Positions 1 to 7,930 of a stretch of 64,000 bases of DNA are shown here, piece after piece (the stretch's first letter is position 1; each line of letters begins with the position of its first letter). The notes beneath the pieces were generated by a model. That model saw only the letters and a program-made list of their open reading frames with translations, searched no databases and was not told the DNA's origin. The DNA is from Pseudonocardia petroleophila. GTDB taxonomy: Bacteria > Actinomycetota > Actinomycetes > Mycobacteriales > Pseudonocardiaceae. Location of the stretch: positions 4,285,501-4,349,500 of the forward strand of contig NZ_CP060131.1 in the NCBI RefSeq assembly GCF_014235185.1. Reading direction: 5' to 3'. The position numbers were made by a program, and so were the translations under genes.

Positions 1-131
1 GCCTGTCGCAGGACGCGGTCCGCGCCCTCGTCGCGGACGCGACGAGCGGCCGGGTCCTCGGTTTCCTGGGCGAGCCGCAGGTGAACACGACCGAGCTCAA
101 CCTGGCGGTGGCGGCCGCGGGCGCGGGCTGA
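1..131 (+). CDS. kdpC: KdpC, potassium-transporting ATPase C subunit (3' end only)
   Basis: The window opens inside this gene; the last 42 codons are visible (frame from base 3) and end in TGA at 129-131. The tail carries the family's C-terminal pattern, including [17 protein letters not shown], which matches the end of KdpC. KdpC is the single-span subunit that assists KdpB in the KdpFABC P-type potassium pump at the membrane. kdpD and kdpE follow directly, so the pump genes kdpFAB presumably lie just upstream of base 1 on the same strand. The call rests on a short tail plus the context. Confidence 0.85.
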   Translation, partial: LSQDAVRALVADATSGRVLGFLGEPQVNTTELNLAVAAAGAG

Positions 132-138
132 GCGTCCG

Positions 139-193
139 TTGCAGCAAGGCCACCTTCACGCAACGAGATCGCGTGAAGGTGGCCTTGCTGCAA
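139..193. repeat. Perfect 23-bp inverted repeat between kdpC and kdpD
   Basis: Bases 139-161 and 171-193 are exact reverse complements, separated by a 9-base loop (aacgagatc). No T-run follows. It begins 7 bases after the kdpC stop and ends 34 bases before the preferred kdpD start. It may be a transcription terminator or attenuator that lowers kdpDE expression relative to the pump genes, or a copy of a dispersed palindromic repeat. The sequence alone does not decide between these. Confidence 0.85.
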
Positions 194-227
194 TCGGGGT
201 GGTGGGGTGCGGGAGGAGGATGGGTCT

Positions 228-2744
228 GTGGGTGAGCGTGGGGAGTTGCGGATCTACCTCGGGGCCGCGCCGGGTGTGGGCAAGACCTTCGCGATGCTCG
301 GCGAGGCGCACCGCCGGATCGAGCGCGGCACCGACGTCGTCGTCGGGCTGGTGGAGACGCACGGGCGGGAGAAGACCGCCGCGCTGCTGGCGGGCATCGA
401 GACCGTGCCCCGCCGCCGCCACCTGCACCGCGGCACCGCGCTCGAGGAGATGGACGTCGACGCCCTGCTCGCGCGCGCGCCCGAGGTGGCGATCGTCGAC
501 GAGCTCGCGCACACCAACGCCCCCGGCTCCCGCAACGCCAAGCGCCACCAAGACGTCGCCGAGCTGCTGGAGGCCGGGATCGACGTCCTGACCACGGTCA
601 ACGTGCAGCACCTGGAGTCCCTCAACGACGTGGTGGAGCGGATCACCGGGGTCACCCAGCGCGAGACCGTGCCCGACGAGGTGGTGCGCCGCGCGGAGCA
701 GATCGAGCTCGTCGACATCACCCCGGAGGCGCTGCGCCGCCGCATGGCCCACGGCAACATCTACGCCGCGGAGAAGGTCGACGCGGCCCTGAGCAACTAC
801 TTCCAGCCCGGCAACCTCATCGCGCTGCGCGAGCTGGCCCTGCTGTGGGTCGCCGACCAGGTCGACGTGGCGCTGCAGCGCTACCGCGCCGACCGCGCGA
901 TCACCGACACCTGGGAGACCCGCGAGCGGGTCGTCGTCGCCGTCACCGGCGGCACCGAGAGCGAGACGGTGGTGCGCCGGGCCGCGCGGATCGCCAAGCG
1001 CGCCGGATCGGCCGACCTGCTGTGCGTGCACGTCCTGCGCGGCGACGGCCTCGCGGGCGCCCCGGTCGGCGCGCTCGCATCGCTGCGCACGCTGGCCGAC
1101 GACGTGGGCGGCTCGTTCCACACCGTCGTGGGCGGCCCGGGGGACGGCGGGGTCCCGGCCGCGCTGCTCGACTTCGCCCGCGGCGTCAACGCCACCCAGC
1201 TGGTGATCGGCACGTCGCGGCGCTCCCGGCTCGCCCGCGCGCTCGACGAGGGCATCGGCGCCCAGGTCGTGCAGGACTCCGGCCCGATCGACGTCCACAT
1301 GGTCACCCACGCCGAGGCCGGCGGGCGGGCCCTGCGGCTGCCCGCGCTGCGGTCGGGGATCCCGGGCCCGCGCGGCGCACTGGGCTGGGTGCTGGCCGCG
1401 GCGCTGCCGGGCCTTGCGACCGGGATCGGGGTGCTGCTGCTGCGGATCGTCGACCTGTCCACCGACGTCGTCCTGTTCTTCCTGGCCACGGTCGTCGTCG
1501 CGCTGGTGGGCGGGCTGGGACCCGCGGTCCTCGCCGCCGTGCTCGGCGGTCTGCTGCTCAACTACTTCCTCACCCCGCCCACCGGCAGCCTGACGATCGC
1601 GCAGCCGGAGAACGCCGTGACGATCGTGGCGATGGTGCTGGTCGCCGTCCTCGTCGCGCTGGTCGTCGACCGGGCCGCGCGGCGCACCGAGCAGGCCGCG
1701 CGGCTGCGCACCGAGGCGGCGCTGCTGGCGTCCTTCTCGCGCACCGTGCTGACCCGCACCGACCCGCTGCCGCGGCTGCTGGAGAAGGTCAGCGACGCGT
1801 TCGGGCTCAGCTCGGTGGCGGTGCTGGAGCGCTCGCAGGGGGAGTGGCGCCGGGTGGCCGAGGTCGGGCCGCCGGTGTGCGACCGCCCCGAGGACTGCGA
1901 CGTCGACGTGGCCGTGGAGCCGGGGCTGCACCTCGTCGGCCGCGGCCGCGCGCTCGCGGCGGCCGACCGGCGGCTGCTGGAGACCGTCGGCGGGCAGGCC
2001 CTGCTCGCCCTGCGCAGCCAGCGCGACGCCGCCGACGCCGCGGCCGCCCGCCGCCGCGCCGAGTCCACCGAGCTGCGCAGCGCCCTGCTCTCGGCCGTCG
2101 GCCACGACCTGCGCACGCCGCTGACCTCGATCAAGGCCGCGGCGGGCAGCCTGCGCGACGAGCACCTGCGGCTGTCCGCCGCCGACAAGGCCGACCTGGC
2201 CGCGACCGTCGAGGAGTCGGCCGACCGGCTCACCGCGCTCGTCGACAACCTGCTCGACTCCTCCCGCCTCGCCGCGGGCGCGGTCGTCCCGCTGCTCGCC
2301 CCCGTCGGCTACGACGAGGTGGTGCTGCGCGCGCTCGCCGGGGTGGAGGGGGCCGCGCGCGTCGAGGTGGCGGTCGACGAGACGCTGCCCGACGTCGTCG
2401 CCGACGCCGGGCTGCTGGAACGGGTGGTCGCCAACCTCGTCGACAACGCGCTGCGCCACGGCCGCGGCGCGCCGGTCGCGGTGCGGGCCAGCGCCCACTC
2501 CGACCGCGTCGAGCTGCGGGTCGTCGACCGCGGCCCGGGGAAGGCCAGGGAGAGCCTGTTCGCGGCGTTCCAGCGCCGAGGGGACCGCAACAGGACCGGG
2601 GGAGTGGGCCTGGGGCTCAGCGTCGCGCGCGGGTTCACCGAGGCGATGGGCGGGTCGCTGGTCGCCGAGGACACCCCGGGCGGCGGGCTGACCCTCGTCG
2701 TCGCCCTCCCCGCGGCCCCCGCCCGAGCGGTCCCGCTCCCGTGA
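228..2744 (+). CDS. kdpD: KdpD osmosensitive potassium sensor histidine kinase
   Basis: Membrane sensor kinase that controls KdpE and thereby the Kdp potassium pump. About 838 residues. The N-terminal KdpD domain begins at once with a Walker A motif (GAAPGVGKT, residues 12-20), followed by a universal-stress-protein-like domain (about 240-360). A four-helix DUF4118 membrane domain spans about 384-485, then a GAF-like segment, a HisKA domain with the phospho-accepting His626 (GHDLRTPL), and a HATPase domain (NLVDNALRHG near 735; GVGLGLSVARGF). I chose GTG 228 because GGAGGAGGA lies 7 bases upstream; GTG 207 in the same frame has no such site. The segment after the N box is slightly short (GPGKARESLF), but the nucleotide-binding motifs are present. 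It overlaps kdpE by 4 bases. Confidence 0.95.
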   Translation: MGERGELRIYLGAAPGVGKTFAMLGEAHRRIERGTDVVVGLVETHGREKTAALLAGIETVPRRRHLHRGTALEEMDVDALLARAPEVAIVDELAHTNAPGSRNAKRHQDVAELLEAGIDVLTTVNVQHLESLNDVVERITGVTQRETVPDEVVRRAEQIELVDITPEALRRRMAHGNIYAAEKVDAALSNYFQPGNLIALRELALLWVADQVDVALQRYRADRAITDTWETRERVVVAVTGGTESETVVRRAARIAKRAGSADLLCVHVLRGDGLAGAPVGALASLRTLADDVGGSFHTVVGGPGDGGVPAALLDFARGVNATQLVIGTSRRSRLARALDEGIGAQVVQDSGPIDVHMVTHAEAGGRALRLPALRSGIPGPRGALGWVLAAALPGLATGIGVLLLRIVDLSTDVVLFFLATVVVALVGGLGPAVLAAVLGGLLLNYFLTPPTGSLTIAQPENAVTIVAMVLVAVLVALVVDRAARRTEQAARLRTEAALLASFSRTVLTRTDPLPRLLEKVSDAFGLSSVAVLERSQGEWRRVAEVGPPVCDRPEDCDVDVAVEPGLHLVGRGRALAAADRRLLETVGGQALLALRSQRDAADAAAARRRAESTELRSALLSAVGHDLRTPLTSIKAAAGSLRDEHLRLSAADKADLAATVEESADRLTALVDNLLDSSRLAAGAVVPLLAPVGYDEVVLRALAGVEGAARVEVAVDETLPDVVADAGLLERVVANLVDNALRHGRGAPVAVRASAHSDRVELRVVDRGPGKARESLFAAFQRRGDRNRTGGVGLGLSVARGFTEAMGGSLVAEDTPGGGLTLVVALPAAPARAVPLP

Positions 2745-3421
2745 CGCGCGTCCTCGTCGTCGACGACGACCCGCAGATCCTGCGCGCGCTGCGGATCAAC
2801 CTCACCGCACACGGCTACGACGTCGTCGTCGCCTCCGACGGGGGCGGGGCGCTGCGCGCGGCCGCCGACCACCACCCCGACGTCGTGGTGCTCGACCTCG
2901 GCCTGCCCGACCTCGACGGCACCGAGGTGATCGCCGGGCTGCGCGGCTGGACCCCGGTGCCGATCATCGTGCTTTCGGCGCGGGTCGAGTCGACCGACAA
3001 GGTCCGGGCCCTCGACGCGGGCGCCGACGACTACGTGACCAAGCCGTTCGGGATGGCGGAGCTGCTCGCCCGGCTGCGGGCGTCGGTGCGGCGGGCCGCG
3101 GTGGCGACCGTCGACGGGGAGCCGGTCGTCGACGCGGGGGACTTCCGGGTCGACCTCGCCGCGAAGAAGGTCGTGCGCGACGGCGCCGAGGTGCACCTGA
3201 CGCCGACCGAGTGGGGGATCCTCGAGCTCCTGGTGCGCCACCGCGGCAAGCTCGTGGGCCAGCGCGACCTGCTGCGCGCGGTGTGGGGGCCGGGTTACGG
3301 CAAGGAGACCAACTACCTGCGGGTCTACCTCGCGCAGCTGCGCCGCAAGCTGGAGGTGGAGCCGTCGCGGCCGCGGCACCTGATCACCGAGGCCGGCATG
3401 GGGTACCGGTTCGAGGTGTGA
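2741..3421 (+). CDS. kdpE: KdpE response regulator
   Basis: OmpR-family response regulator of 226 residues, partner of KdpD, expected to activate the kdp operon under potassium limitation. The receiver domain has the acidic pair at VVDDD, the phospho-accepting Asp52 (VVVLDLGLPDLDG) and the conserved Lys (YVTKPFG). The C-terminal winged-helix DNA-binding domain contains LTPTEWGILELLV and ends in MGYRFEV, as usual for KdpE. Its GTG start overlaps the kdpD stop (GTGA), which implies translational coupling. Confidence 0.95.
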   Translation: MTRVLVVDDDPQILRALRINLTAHGYDVVVASDGGGALRAAADHHPDVVVLDLGLPDLDGTEVIAGLRGWTPVPIIVLSARVESTDKVRALDAGADDYVTKPFGMAELLARLRASVRRAAVATVDGEPVVDAGDFRVDLAAKKVVRDGAEVHLTPTEWGILELLVRHRGKLVGQRDLLRAVWGPGYGKETNYLRVYLAQLRRKLEVEPSRPRHLITEAGMGYRFEV

Positions 3422-3472
3422 GACCCCTCGCGGTCGGGCACCGATCCCGTCCGCCGGGCCGTTGGACCGGAC

Positions 3473-4201
3473 GTGCTCTCCGAGGTGGTCCGTGAACTCG
3501 CCCCCGTCGTCGGCGTCGGCCGGCGCACGCTGCGCCGCCATCCCGTGTGGACCGCGACCGGGCCCGGTGTCGGGCGGGGGCTCGGCGTCGTCGTGGTGCC
3601 GGGGTTCGGCGGGGCCGACGCGTCGATGTCGGCCCTGCGGACCTGGCTCGACGCCCGCGGCTACCGCGCGTCCGGTGCCGGGCTGGGCATCAACGTCGGC
3701 TGCACCGCCGAGCTCGTCGACCGCCTGGAGCGGCGGGTGGAGCGGCACGCGGCCGTCACCGGCGGGCCGGTCGTCCTCGTCGGGCACAGCCGCGGCGGCT
3801 GGATCGGGCGCCTGGTGGCGGTGCGCCGCCCCGACCTGGTGCGCGGACTGGTCATGCTGGGCACGCCCGTGCTGAACCCGCTCGACACCCGGGCCGCGGT
3901 CACGGTCGCCTGCCGCGCGCTGGTCCGGCTCTCCGACCTCGGTCTGCGGGGCCTGCTGGAGCGCGACTGCCTCGACGGGACCTGCCGCGCCGCCACCGAG
4001 GCGGGCCTCGCCGCGCCGCTCACGATGCCCGCGGTGTCGGTGTACTCCCGCAGCGACGGCGTCGTCGGCTGGCGGTCCTGCCTCGCCCCGGACGCCGAGC
4101 ACGTCGAGGTGACCTGCAGCCACACCGCGATGGTCCGGGATCCGCTGCTGTTCGCCGCACTGGCCCCGCGCCTCGCCGCATGGGTACCCCGACCGGAGTA
4201 A
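3473..4201 (+). CDS. Alpha/beta-hydrolase, lipase/esterase-like
   Basis: 242-residue protein with an alpha/beta-hydrolase fold: an early strand and oxyanion-type segment (VVVVPGFGG), a nucleophile elbow GHSRGG with Ser106, and a late His in CSHTAMV. No signal peptide is visible, so it is probably cytoplasmic. The layout resembles actinobacterial lipase or PGAP1-like enzymes that act on ester bonds; the substrate is unknown. It starts 51 bases after kdpE with a GTG. No other gene here indicates a pathway. Confidence 0.7.
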   Translation: MLSEVVRELAPVVGVGRRTLRRHPVWTATGPGVGRGLGVVVVPGFGGADASMSALRTWLDARGYRASGAGLGINVGCTAELVDRLERRVERHAAVTGGPVVLVGHSRGGWIGRLVAVRRPDLVRGLVMLGTPVLNPLDTRAAVTVACRALVRLSDLGLRGLLERDCLDGTCRAATEAGLAAPLTMPAVSVYSRSDGVVGWRSCLAPDAEHVEVTCSHTAMVRDPLLFAALAPRLAAWVPRPE

Positions 4202-4281
4202 CCCCGGGGTAGGGTCGACACACGACGTGCGAGCGACCCCTTCGGGGCCCGCGGCACGCGACCCGAGGGAGTCACGGACAC

Positions 4282-4482
4282 GTGAGCTGGACCGGAAGCC
4301 CCACCACCAACGACGAGGGCGGCCGGTTCGCCGCCGCCCAGGTCGCCAACGAGATGAGCAACGACCTGCAGAACCGCCGCGCCGCGCGCGTGGTGGCCGG
4401 CCGGGCGATCGACGTCGACGACTGCGCCGAGATGCTGGCCATGCTGGGCCTCGACGCCAACGAGCGCGTCGCCGTCGACTGA
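4282..4482 (+). CDS. Small conserved-looking hypothetical protein (66 aa)
   Basis: 66 codons with the strong third-position G/C bias of its neighbours and a GTG start preceded by gagggag. The product is soluble and mixed in charge, with no membrane segment, signal peptide or Cys motif. The second half (RRAARVVAGRAIDVDDCAEM) looks helical and has a LGLDANERV end. I do not recognise the family. The 80-base gap before it contains a small C4-loop-G4 hairpin (4237-4247). Confidence 0.6.
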   Translation: MSWTGSPTTNDEGGRFAAAQVANEMSNDLQNRRAARVVAGRAIDVDDCAEMLAMLGLDANERVAVD

Positions 4483-4499
4483 CCCGTCGCGCGGGGGCC

Positions 4500-5654
4500 T
4501 CAGTCGAGACCCCCGCGCTTCACCAGCTGCGCGGCGATCACGTTGCGCTGGATCTCGTTCGTCCCCTCGCCCACGATCATCAGCGGGGCGTCGCGGAAGT
4601 AGCGCTCCACGTCGAACTCGGTGGAGTAGCCGTAGCCGCCGTGGATGCGCACCGCGTCGAGCGCGATCTCCATGGCCGCCTCCGAGGCGAACAGCTTCGC
4701 CATGCCCGCCTCCAGGTCGCAGCGCTGCCCGGTCTCGTAGCGCTCCGCGGCGTGCAGGATCAGCTGCTTGGACGCGGTGAGCTTCGTGGCCATGTCCGCG
4801 AGGTGGTTGCCGATCGACTGGTGCTGCCAGATCGGCTTGCCGAAGGACTCGCGCTCCTGGGCGTAGCGCAGGGCGTCGTCGAACGCCGCCCGCCCGACGC
4901 CGAGCGCACGCGCCGCGACCTGGATGCGGCCGGTCTCCAGGCCCTTCATCATCTGCGCGAACCCGCGCCCCTCGACGCCGCCGAGCAGGGCGTCGTCGGC
5001 GACGCGGTGGTCGGTGAAGGTCAGCTCGCAGCTCTCGACGCCCTTGTACCCCAGCTTGGGCAGGTCGCGGGACACGGTGAGGCCCGGCCCGTGCTCGACG
5101 AGCAGGATCGAGATGCCGCGGTGCGGCGGGGAGGCGTCCGGGTCGGTCTTGCACAGCAGCGCGATGAGCTGCGAGCGCCGCGAGTTGGTGATCCACGTCT
5201 TCGCCCCGTCGACGACGTAGCCGCCGTCGGGCGAGCGGCGGGCGCGGGTCGTCATCGCCTGCAGGTCGGACCCGCCGCCGGGCTCGGTGAGCGCCATCGT
5301 CGCCCGCACCTCGCCGGTGGCCATCCGCGGCAGCCAGCGCTCCTGCTGCTCCGGCGTGCCGAACGCGACCAGCAGCTTCGCGACGACGGTGTGCCCGCCC
5401 ATCGCCCCCGCCAGGCTCATCCAGCCGCGGGCCAGCTCCGCTGTGACGAGCGCGTAGCACGGCATCGACACCGGCGCCTCGCCCCACGGCTCCGGCACTG
5501 CGAGCCCGAAGACGCCGAGCTGCTTCATCTGCTCGATCAGGTCCTCGGGGTAGGTGTCGGCGTGCTCCAGCTCGCGGACGACCGGCCGGACCTCGCGCTC
5601 CACGAACTCCCGGACGGTGGCGATCACGGCCTGTTCCTCGGTGCTCAGCTCCAC
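4500..5654 (-). CDS. Acyl-CoA dehydrogenase
   Basis: FAD-dependent acyl-CoA dehydrogenase of 384 residues, the usual family length, catalysing alpha,beta-desaturation of an acyl-CoA and passing electrons to ETF. Visible landmarks are MALTEPGGGSDLQAM (FAD/substrate loop), KTWITNSRRSQL, the C-terminal RIHGGYGYSTEF segment and GEGTNEIQRNVIA. The last contains the Glu found in the catalytic-base position of the SCAD/BCAD-like group. The ATG is followed by ELSTEEQAVIATVREF, a normal N-terminus. It is transcribed alone, convergent with the small gene at 4282 and divergent from the sensor kinase at 5705. Substrate chain length cannot be told from sequence. Confidence 0.9.
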   Translation of the reverse strand: MELSTEEQAVIATVREFVEREVRPVVRELEHADTYPEDLIEQMKQLGVFGLAVPEPWGEAPVSMPCYALVTAELARGWMSLAGAMGGHTVVAKLLVAFGTPEQQERWLPRMATGEVRATMALTEPGGGSDLQAMTTRARRSPDGGYVVDGAKTWITNSRRSQLIALLCKTDPDASPPHRGISILLVEHGPGLTVSRDLPKLGYKGVESCELTFTDHRVADDALLGGVEGRGFAQMMKGLETGRIQVAARALGVGRAAFDDALRYAQERESFGKPIWQHQSIGNHLADMATKLTASKQLILHAAERYETGQRCDLEAGMAKLFASEAAMEIALDAVRIHGGYGYSTEFDVERYFRDAPLMIVGEGTNEIQRNVIAAQLVKRGGLD

Positions 5655-5704
5655 GGGGCGAGCGTAGAGTCACGCGGGCCCGGGTCCCCGACGGAGAGGC
5701 GGAG

Positions 5705-6799
5705 ATGGTCGCCCTGCCCCGCCTCCGGCTGCCGCACCTCGGGCTGCCCCACCTCCTCGGCCGACCGGTGCGCACCGGCCCGGGCCCGGAGTCGCTCGCC
5801 GTCCTCGCCGCGGGCCGCCGGATCGCGACCGAGCTGCGCGACGGCCTCGCCGCCCCGCGGGCGGCCGGGGCCGCCCGCGAGCTGCGACGCCTGCTCGACG
5901 TCACCGCGGTCGGCCTGGTCGGGCTCGACGGCGACCCGCACTGGGGCGGGCGCCCCGACAACCCCGCGACCGCAGCCCAGCTGATCGAGCGCGTGCGGCG
6001 CACCGACTCCCGGTCGGTGCGCGGCGACCTGGTCGCCCTGCCGGTGCACGCCCGTGACGAGCTGGTGGGCGTCCTGGTCACCCAGGGACGGCTGTCGGCG
6101 GGCCAGCTGCGCGAGGCCGCGGCGTGGGTGGGGGAGGCGCTGGAGCGGGGCCGCCTGGAGGCCTCCGCCGGCGTCGCGGAGGCCGCCGAGCTGCGGGCCC
6201 TGCGCGCGGAGATCTCGCCGCACTTCGTCTACAACTCGCTCACGGTGATCGCGTCCTTCGTGCGCACCGACCCGGAGCGGGCCCGGGACCTCATGCTCGA
6301 CTTCGCCGCCTACACCCGGCACAGCCTCGCCCGCAGCGGCGACTACACCACCGTCGCGGGCGAGTTCGCCGCGATCGAGGCCTACCTCGCGCTGGCCCGC
6401 GCGGTGCTGGGGGAGCGGCTGCGGGTGCAGGTGCGGATCGCCCCGGAGATCCTGCCCGTGGCCCTGCCCTATCTCGCGCTGCAGCCGCTGGTGGAGAACG
6501 CCGTGCGGCACGGCGTGGAGCTGGGGCCGGGCGGGCTGATCCAGGTCACCGGGGAGGCGCAGGGGGGCGAGTGCGTGATCAGCGTCGAGGACGACGGCGC
6601 GGGCATGGACCCGGCCTACGCCGCCGACGTCCTGGCCGGGCGCGGGAAGCCCGGCAGCCTGGGGCTGGTCAACGTCGACCGCAGGCTGCGCAGCGTGTTC
6701 GGCCCCGGCTACGGCCTGATCGTCGAGACCGCCGACGGCGCCGGCACGCGGGTCGTGCTGCGGGTGCCGCGGTTCCAGCCGGGGGTGGCGGCCACGTGA
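5705..6799 (+). CDS. LytS/BtsS-family sensor histidine kinase without membrane domain
   Basis: 364-residue kinase of the His_kinase (PF06580) type that pairs with LytTR regulators. The phospho-acceptor His173 lies in ISPHFVYNSLTVI. The ATPase part has ENAVRHG, DDGAGMDP and SLGLVNVDRRL. Classical LytS, BtsS and YpdA sensors have a multi-span membrane sensor; this N-terminus (about 170 residues) has no hydrophobic spans and looks like a soluble GAF-like domain, so the signal is probably intracellular. The ATG is preceded by ggagaggcggag. It overlaps the response regulator by 4 bases (GTGA), and both sit upstream of two symporter pairs, which suggests control of organic-acid uptake. Confidence 0.88.
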   Translation: MVALPRLRLPHLGLPHLLGRPVRTGPGPESLAVLAAGRRIATELRDGLAAPRAAGAARELRRLLDVTAVGLVGLDGDPHWGGRPDNPATAAQLIERVRRTDSRSVRGDLVALPVHARDELVGVLVTQGRLSAGQLREAAAWVGEALERGRLEASAGVAEAAELRALRAEISPHFVYNSLTVIASFVRTDPERARDLMLDFAAYTRHSLARSGDYTTVAGEFAAIEAYLALARAVLGERLRVQVRIAPEILPVALPYLALQPLVENAVRHGVELGPGGLIQVTGEAQGGECVISVEDDGAGMDPAYAADVLAGRGKPGSLGLVNVDRRLRSVFGPGYGLIVETADGAGTRVVLRVPRFQPGVAAT

Positions 6800-7569
6800 G
6801 CGGCCTGCGCGTGCTGGTGGTCGACGACGTCGAACCCGCCCGCGACGAGCTGCGGCGGCTGCTGCTGGAGTCGCCCGGCGTCGGCGACGTCGCGACGGCC
6901 CCGGGCGCGGTCGAGGCGCTGCGGCAGATCCAGGCCGGCCCCGTCGACGTGGTGTTCCTCGACGTGTCGATGCCGGCGATGGACGGGATGGAGCTGGCGT
7001 CGCTGCTCGCGCGGATGACCGACCCGCCGGTGGTCGTGTTCGTCACCGCGTTCGAGGAGCACGCGGCGTCGGCGTACGGGATCGGGGCGGTCGACTACCT
7101 GCTCAAGCCGGTCGGTGCGGAGCGGCTCGCGGCCGCGCTCGACCGGGTCCGCCGGTTCACCGCGGCGGGCGGGCCCGACCAGCCGCCCGCGGAGCCGGTC
7201 GACGCGCTCGCCGCCGTCCCGGTGGAGCTGGGCGGGCGCACCCGCTTCGTCCGCCGCGACGACGTGCGGTTCGTCGAGGCCCAGGGCGACTACGTGCGGC
7301 TGCACACCCCGACCGGCGGGCACCTGGTCCGGATCCCGATCTCCCGGCTCGAGGAGCACTGGACGCCCGCCGGGTTCGTGCGCGTGCACCGCAGCTACCT
7401 GCTGGCCGTCGGGGCGGTGCGGGAGCTGCGCAGCGACGTCAGCGGGGGGCTGCTCGCGCACACCGACGCCGGGGACGTCCCGGTCAGCCGCCGGCACGCC
7501 CGGGACCTGCGCGAGCTCCTGCTCGAGGCCGCGACCCGCGGCGACTTCGACCCCCGCACCCGGCGATGA
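6796..7569 (+). CDS. LytTR-family response regulator
   Basis: 257 residues. An N-terminal receiver (about 1-118) has the acidic pair (VVDDVEPARDE), phospho-acceptor Asp56 (VVFLDVSMPAMDG) and the Lys of YLLKPVG. A C-terminal LytTR DNA-binding domain (about 150-250) carries FVEAQGDYVRLHT, RVHRSYLLAV and VSRRHARDLRELL. LytTR proteins bind pairs of short direct repeats. Two tandem CCGTTCGTC boxes at 9651 and 9662, ahead of the DUF485-ActP genes, are a good candidate target. Coupled to the kinase by a GTGA overlap. Role by analogy with BtsR/YpdB (pyruvate) regulators: control of carboxylate transporter genes. Confidence 0.92.
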   Translation: MSGLRVLVVDDVEPARDELRRLLLESPGVGDVATAPGAVEALRQIQAGPVDVVFLDVSMPAMDGMELASLLARMTDPPVVVFVTAFEEHAASAYGIGAVDYLLKPVGAERLAAALDRVRRFTAAGGPDQPPAEPVDALAAVPVELGGRTRFVRRDDVRFVEAQGDYVRLHTPTGGHLVRIPISRLEEHWTPAGFVRVHRSYLLAVGAVRELRSDVSGGLLAHTDAGDVPVSRRHARDLRELLLEAATRGDFDPRTRR

Positions 7570-7582
7570 CGGGGGAGCGCCG

Positions 7583-7930
7583 ATGACCAAGCAGCGGCGG
7601 GTGGCCGTCACCAGCCCGCAGACCAGCCTGGTGATCGCGCGCAGGCGGGCGGGCGTGCGCGTCGACCCGCCGCACCTCGCGCCCGCCGACATGGAGCGCG
7701 CCCGGCGGCTGCACCGCGAGCAGCTGCGGCGGGCGCTCGGGGCCGTCGCCGGGCTGGCCGGGCTGATCATCGGGCTGCCGCTGGTCCTGGCCGCCTTCCC
7801 GGGCCTGGACGCCGTGCGCCTGTTCGGCGTGCCCGTGTCCTGGCTCGCGATCGCCGTCCTGCCCTACGCGGTGCTCGTCGTGCTCGCGTGGTGGCAGCTG
7901 CACCGGGCGGAGGAGGCCGAGGACGCGTGA
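7583..7930 (+). CDS. Small two-helix membrane protein, symporter partner
   Basis: 115-residue protein with a basic soluble N-terminus (about 50 residues) and two predicted membrane helices (GAVAGLAGLIIGLPLVLAA and WLAIAVLPYAVLVVLAWW). ATG at 7583 follows GGGGGAG. Its position directly before, and 4-base overlap with, a sodium:solute symporter resembles the DUF485/DUF4212 small subunits that accompany acetate/carboxylate symporters. It does not look like a clear DUF485 member. Presumably it assists or stabilises the neighbouring carrier; this is inference from context. Confidence 0.7.
   Translation: MTKQRRVAVTSPQTSLVIARRRAGVRVDPPHLAPADMERARRLHREQLRRALGAVAGLAGLIIGLPLVLAAFPGLDAVRLFGVPVSWLAIAVLPYAVLVVLAWWQLHRAEEAEDA

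Noticed and set aside
156..2498. A 780-codon open frame antisense to kdpD
   Set aside because: Shadow frame of a GC-rich gene: the translation is Arg/Gly/His-rich without family features, while the opposite strand has complete KdpD motifs.
4237..4247. Small C4-loop-G4 hairpin as a riboswitch or terminator
   Set aside because: Four pairs only; such hairpins are expected by chance at this GC content.
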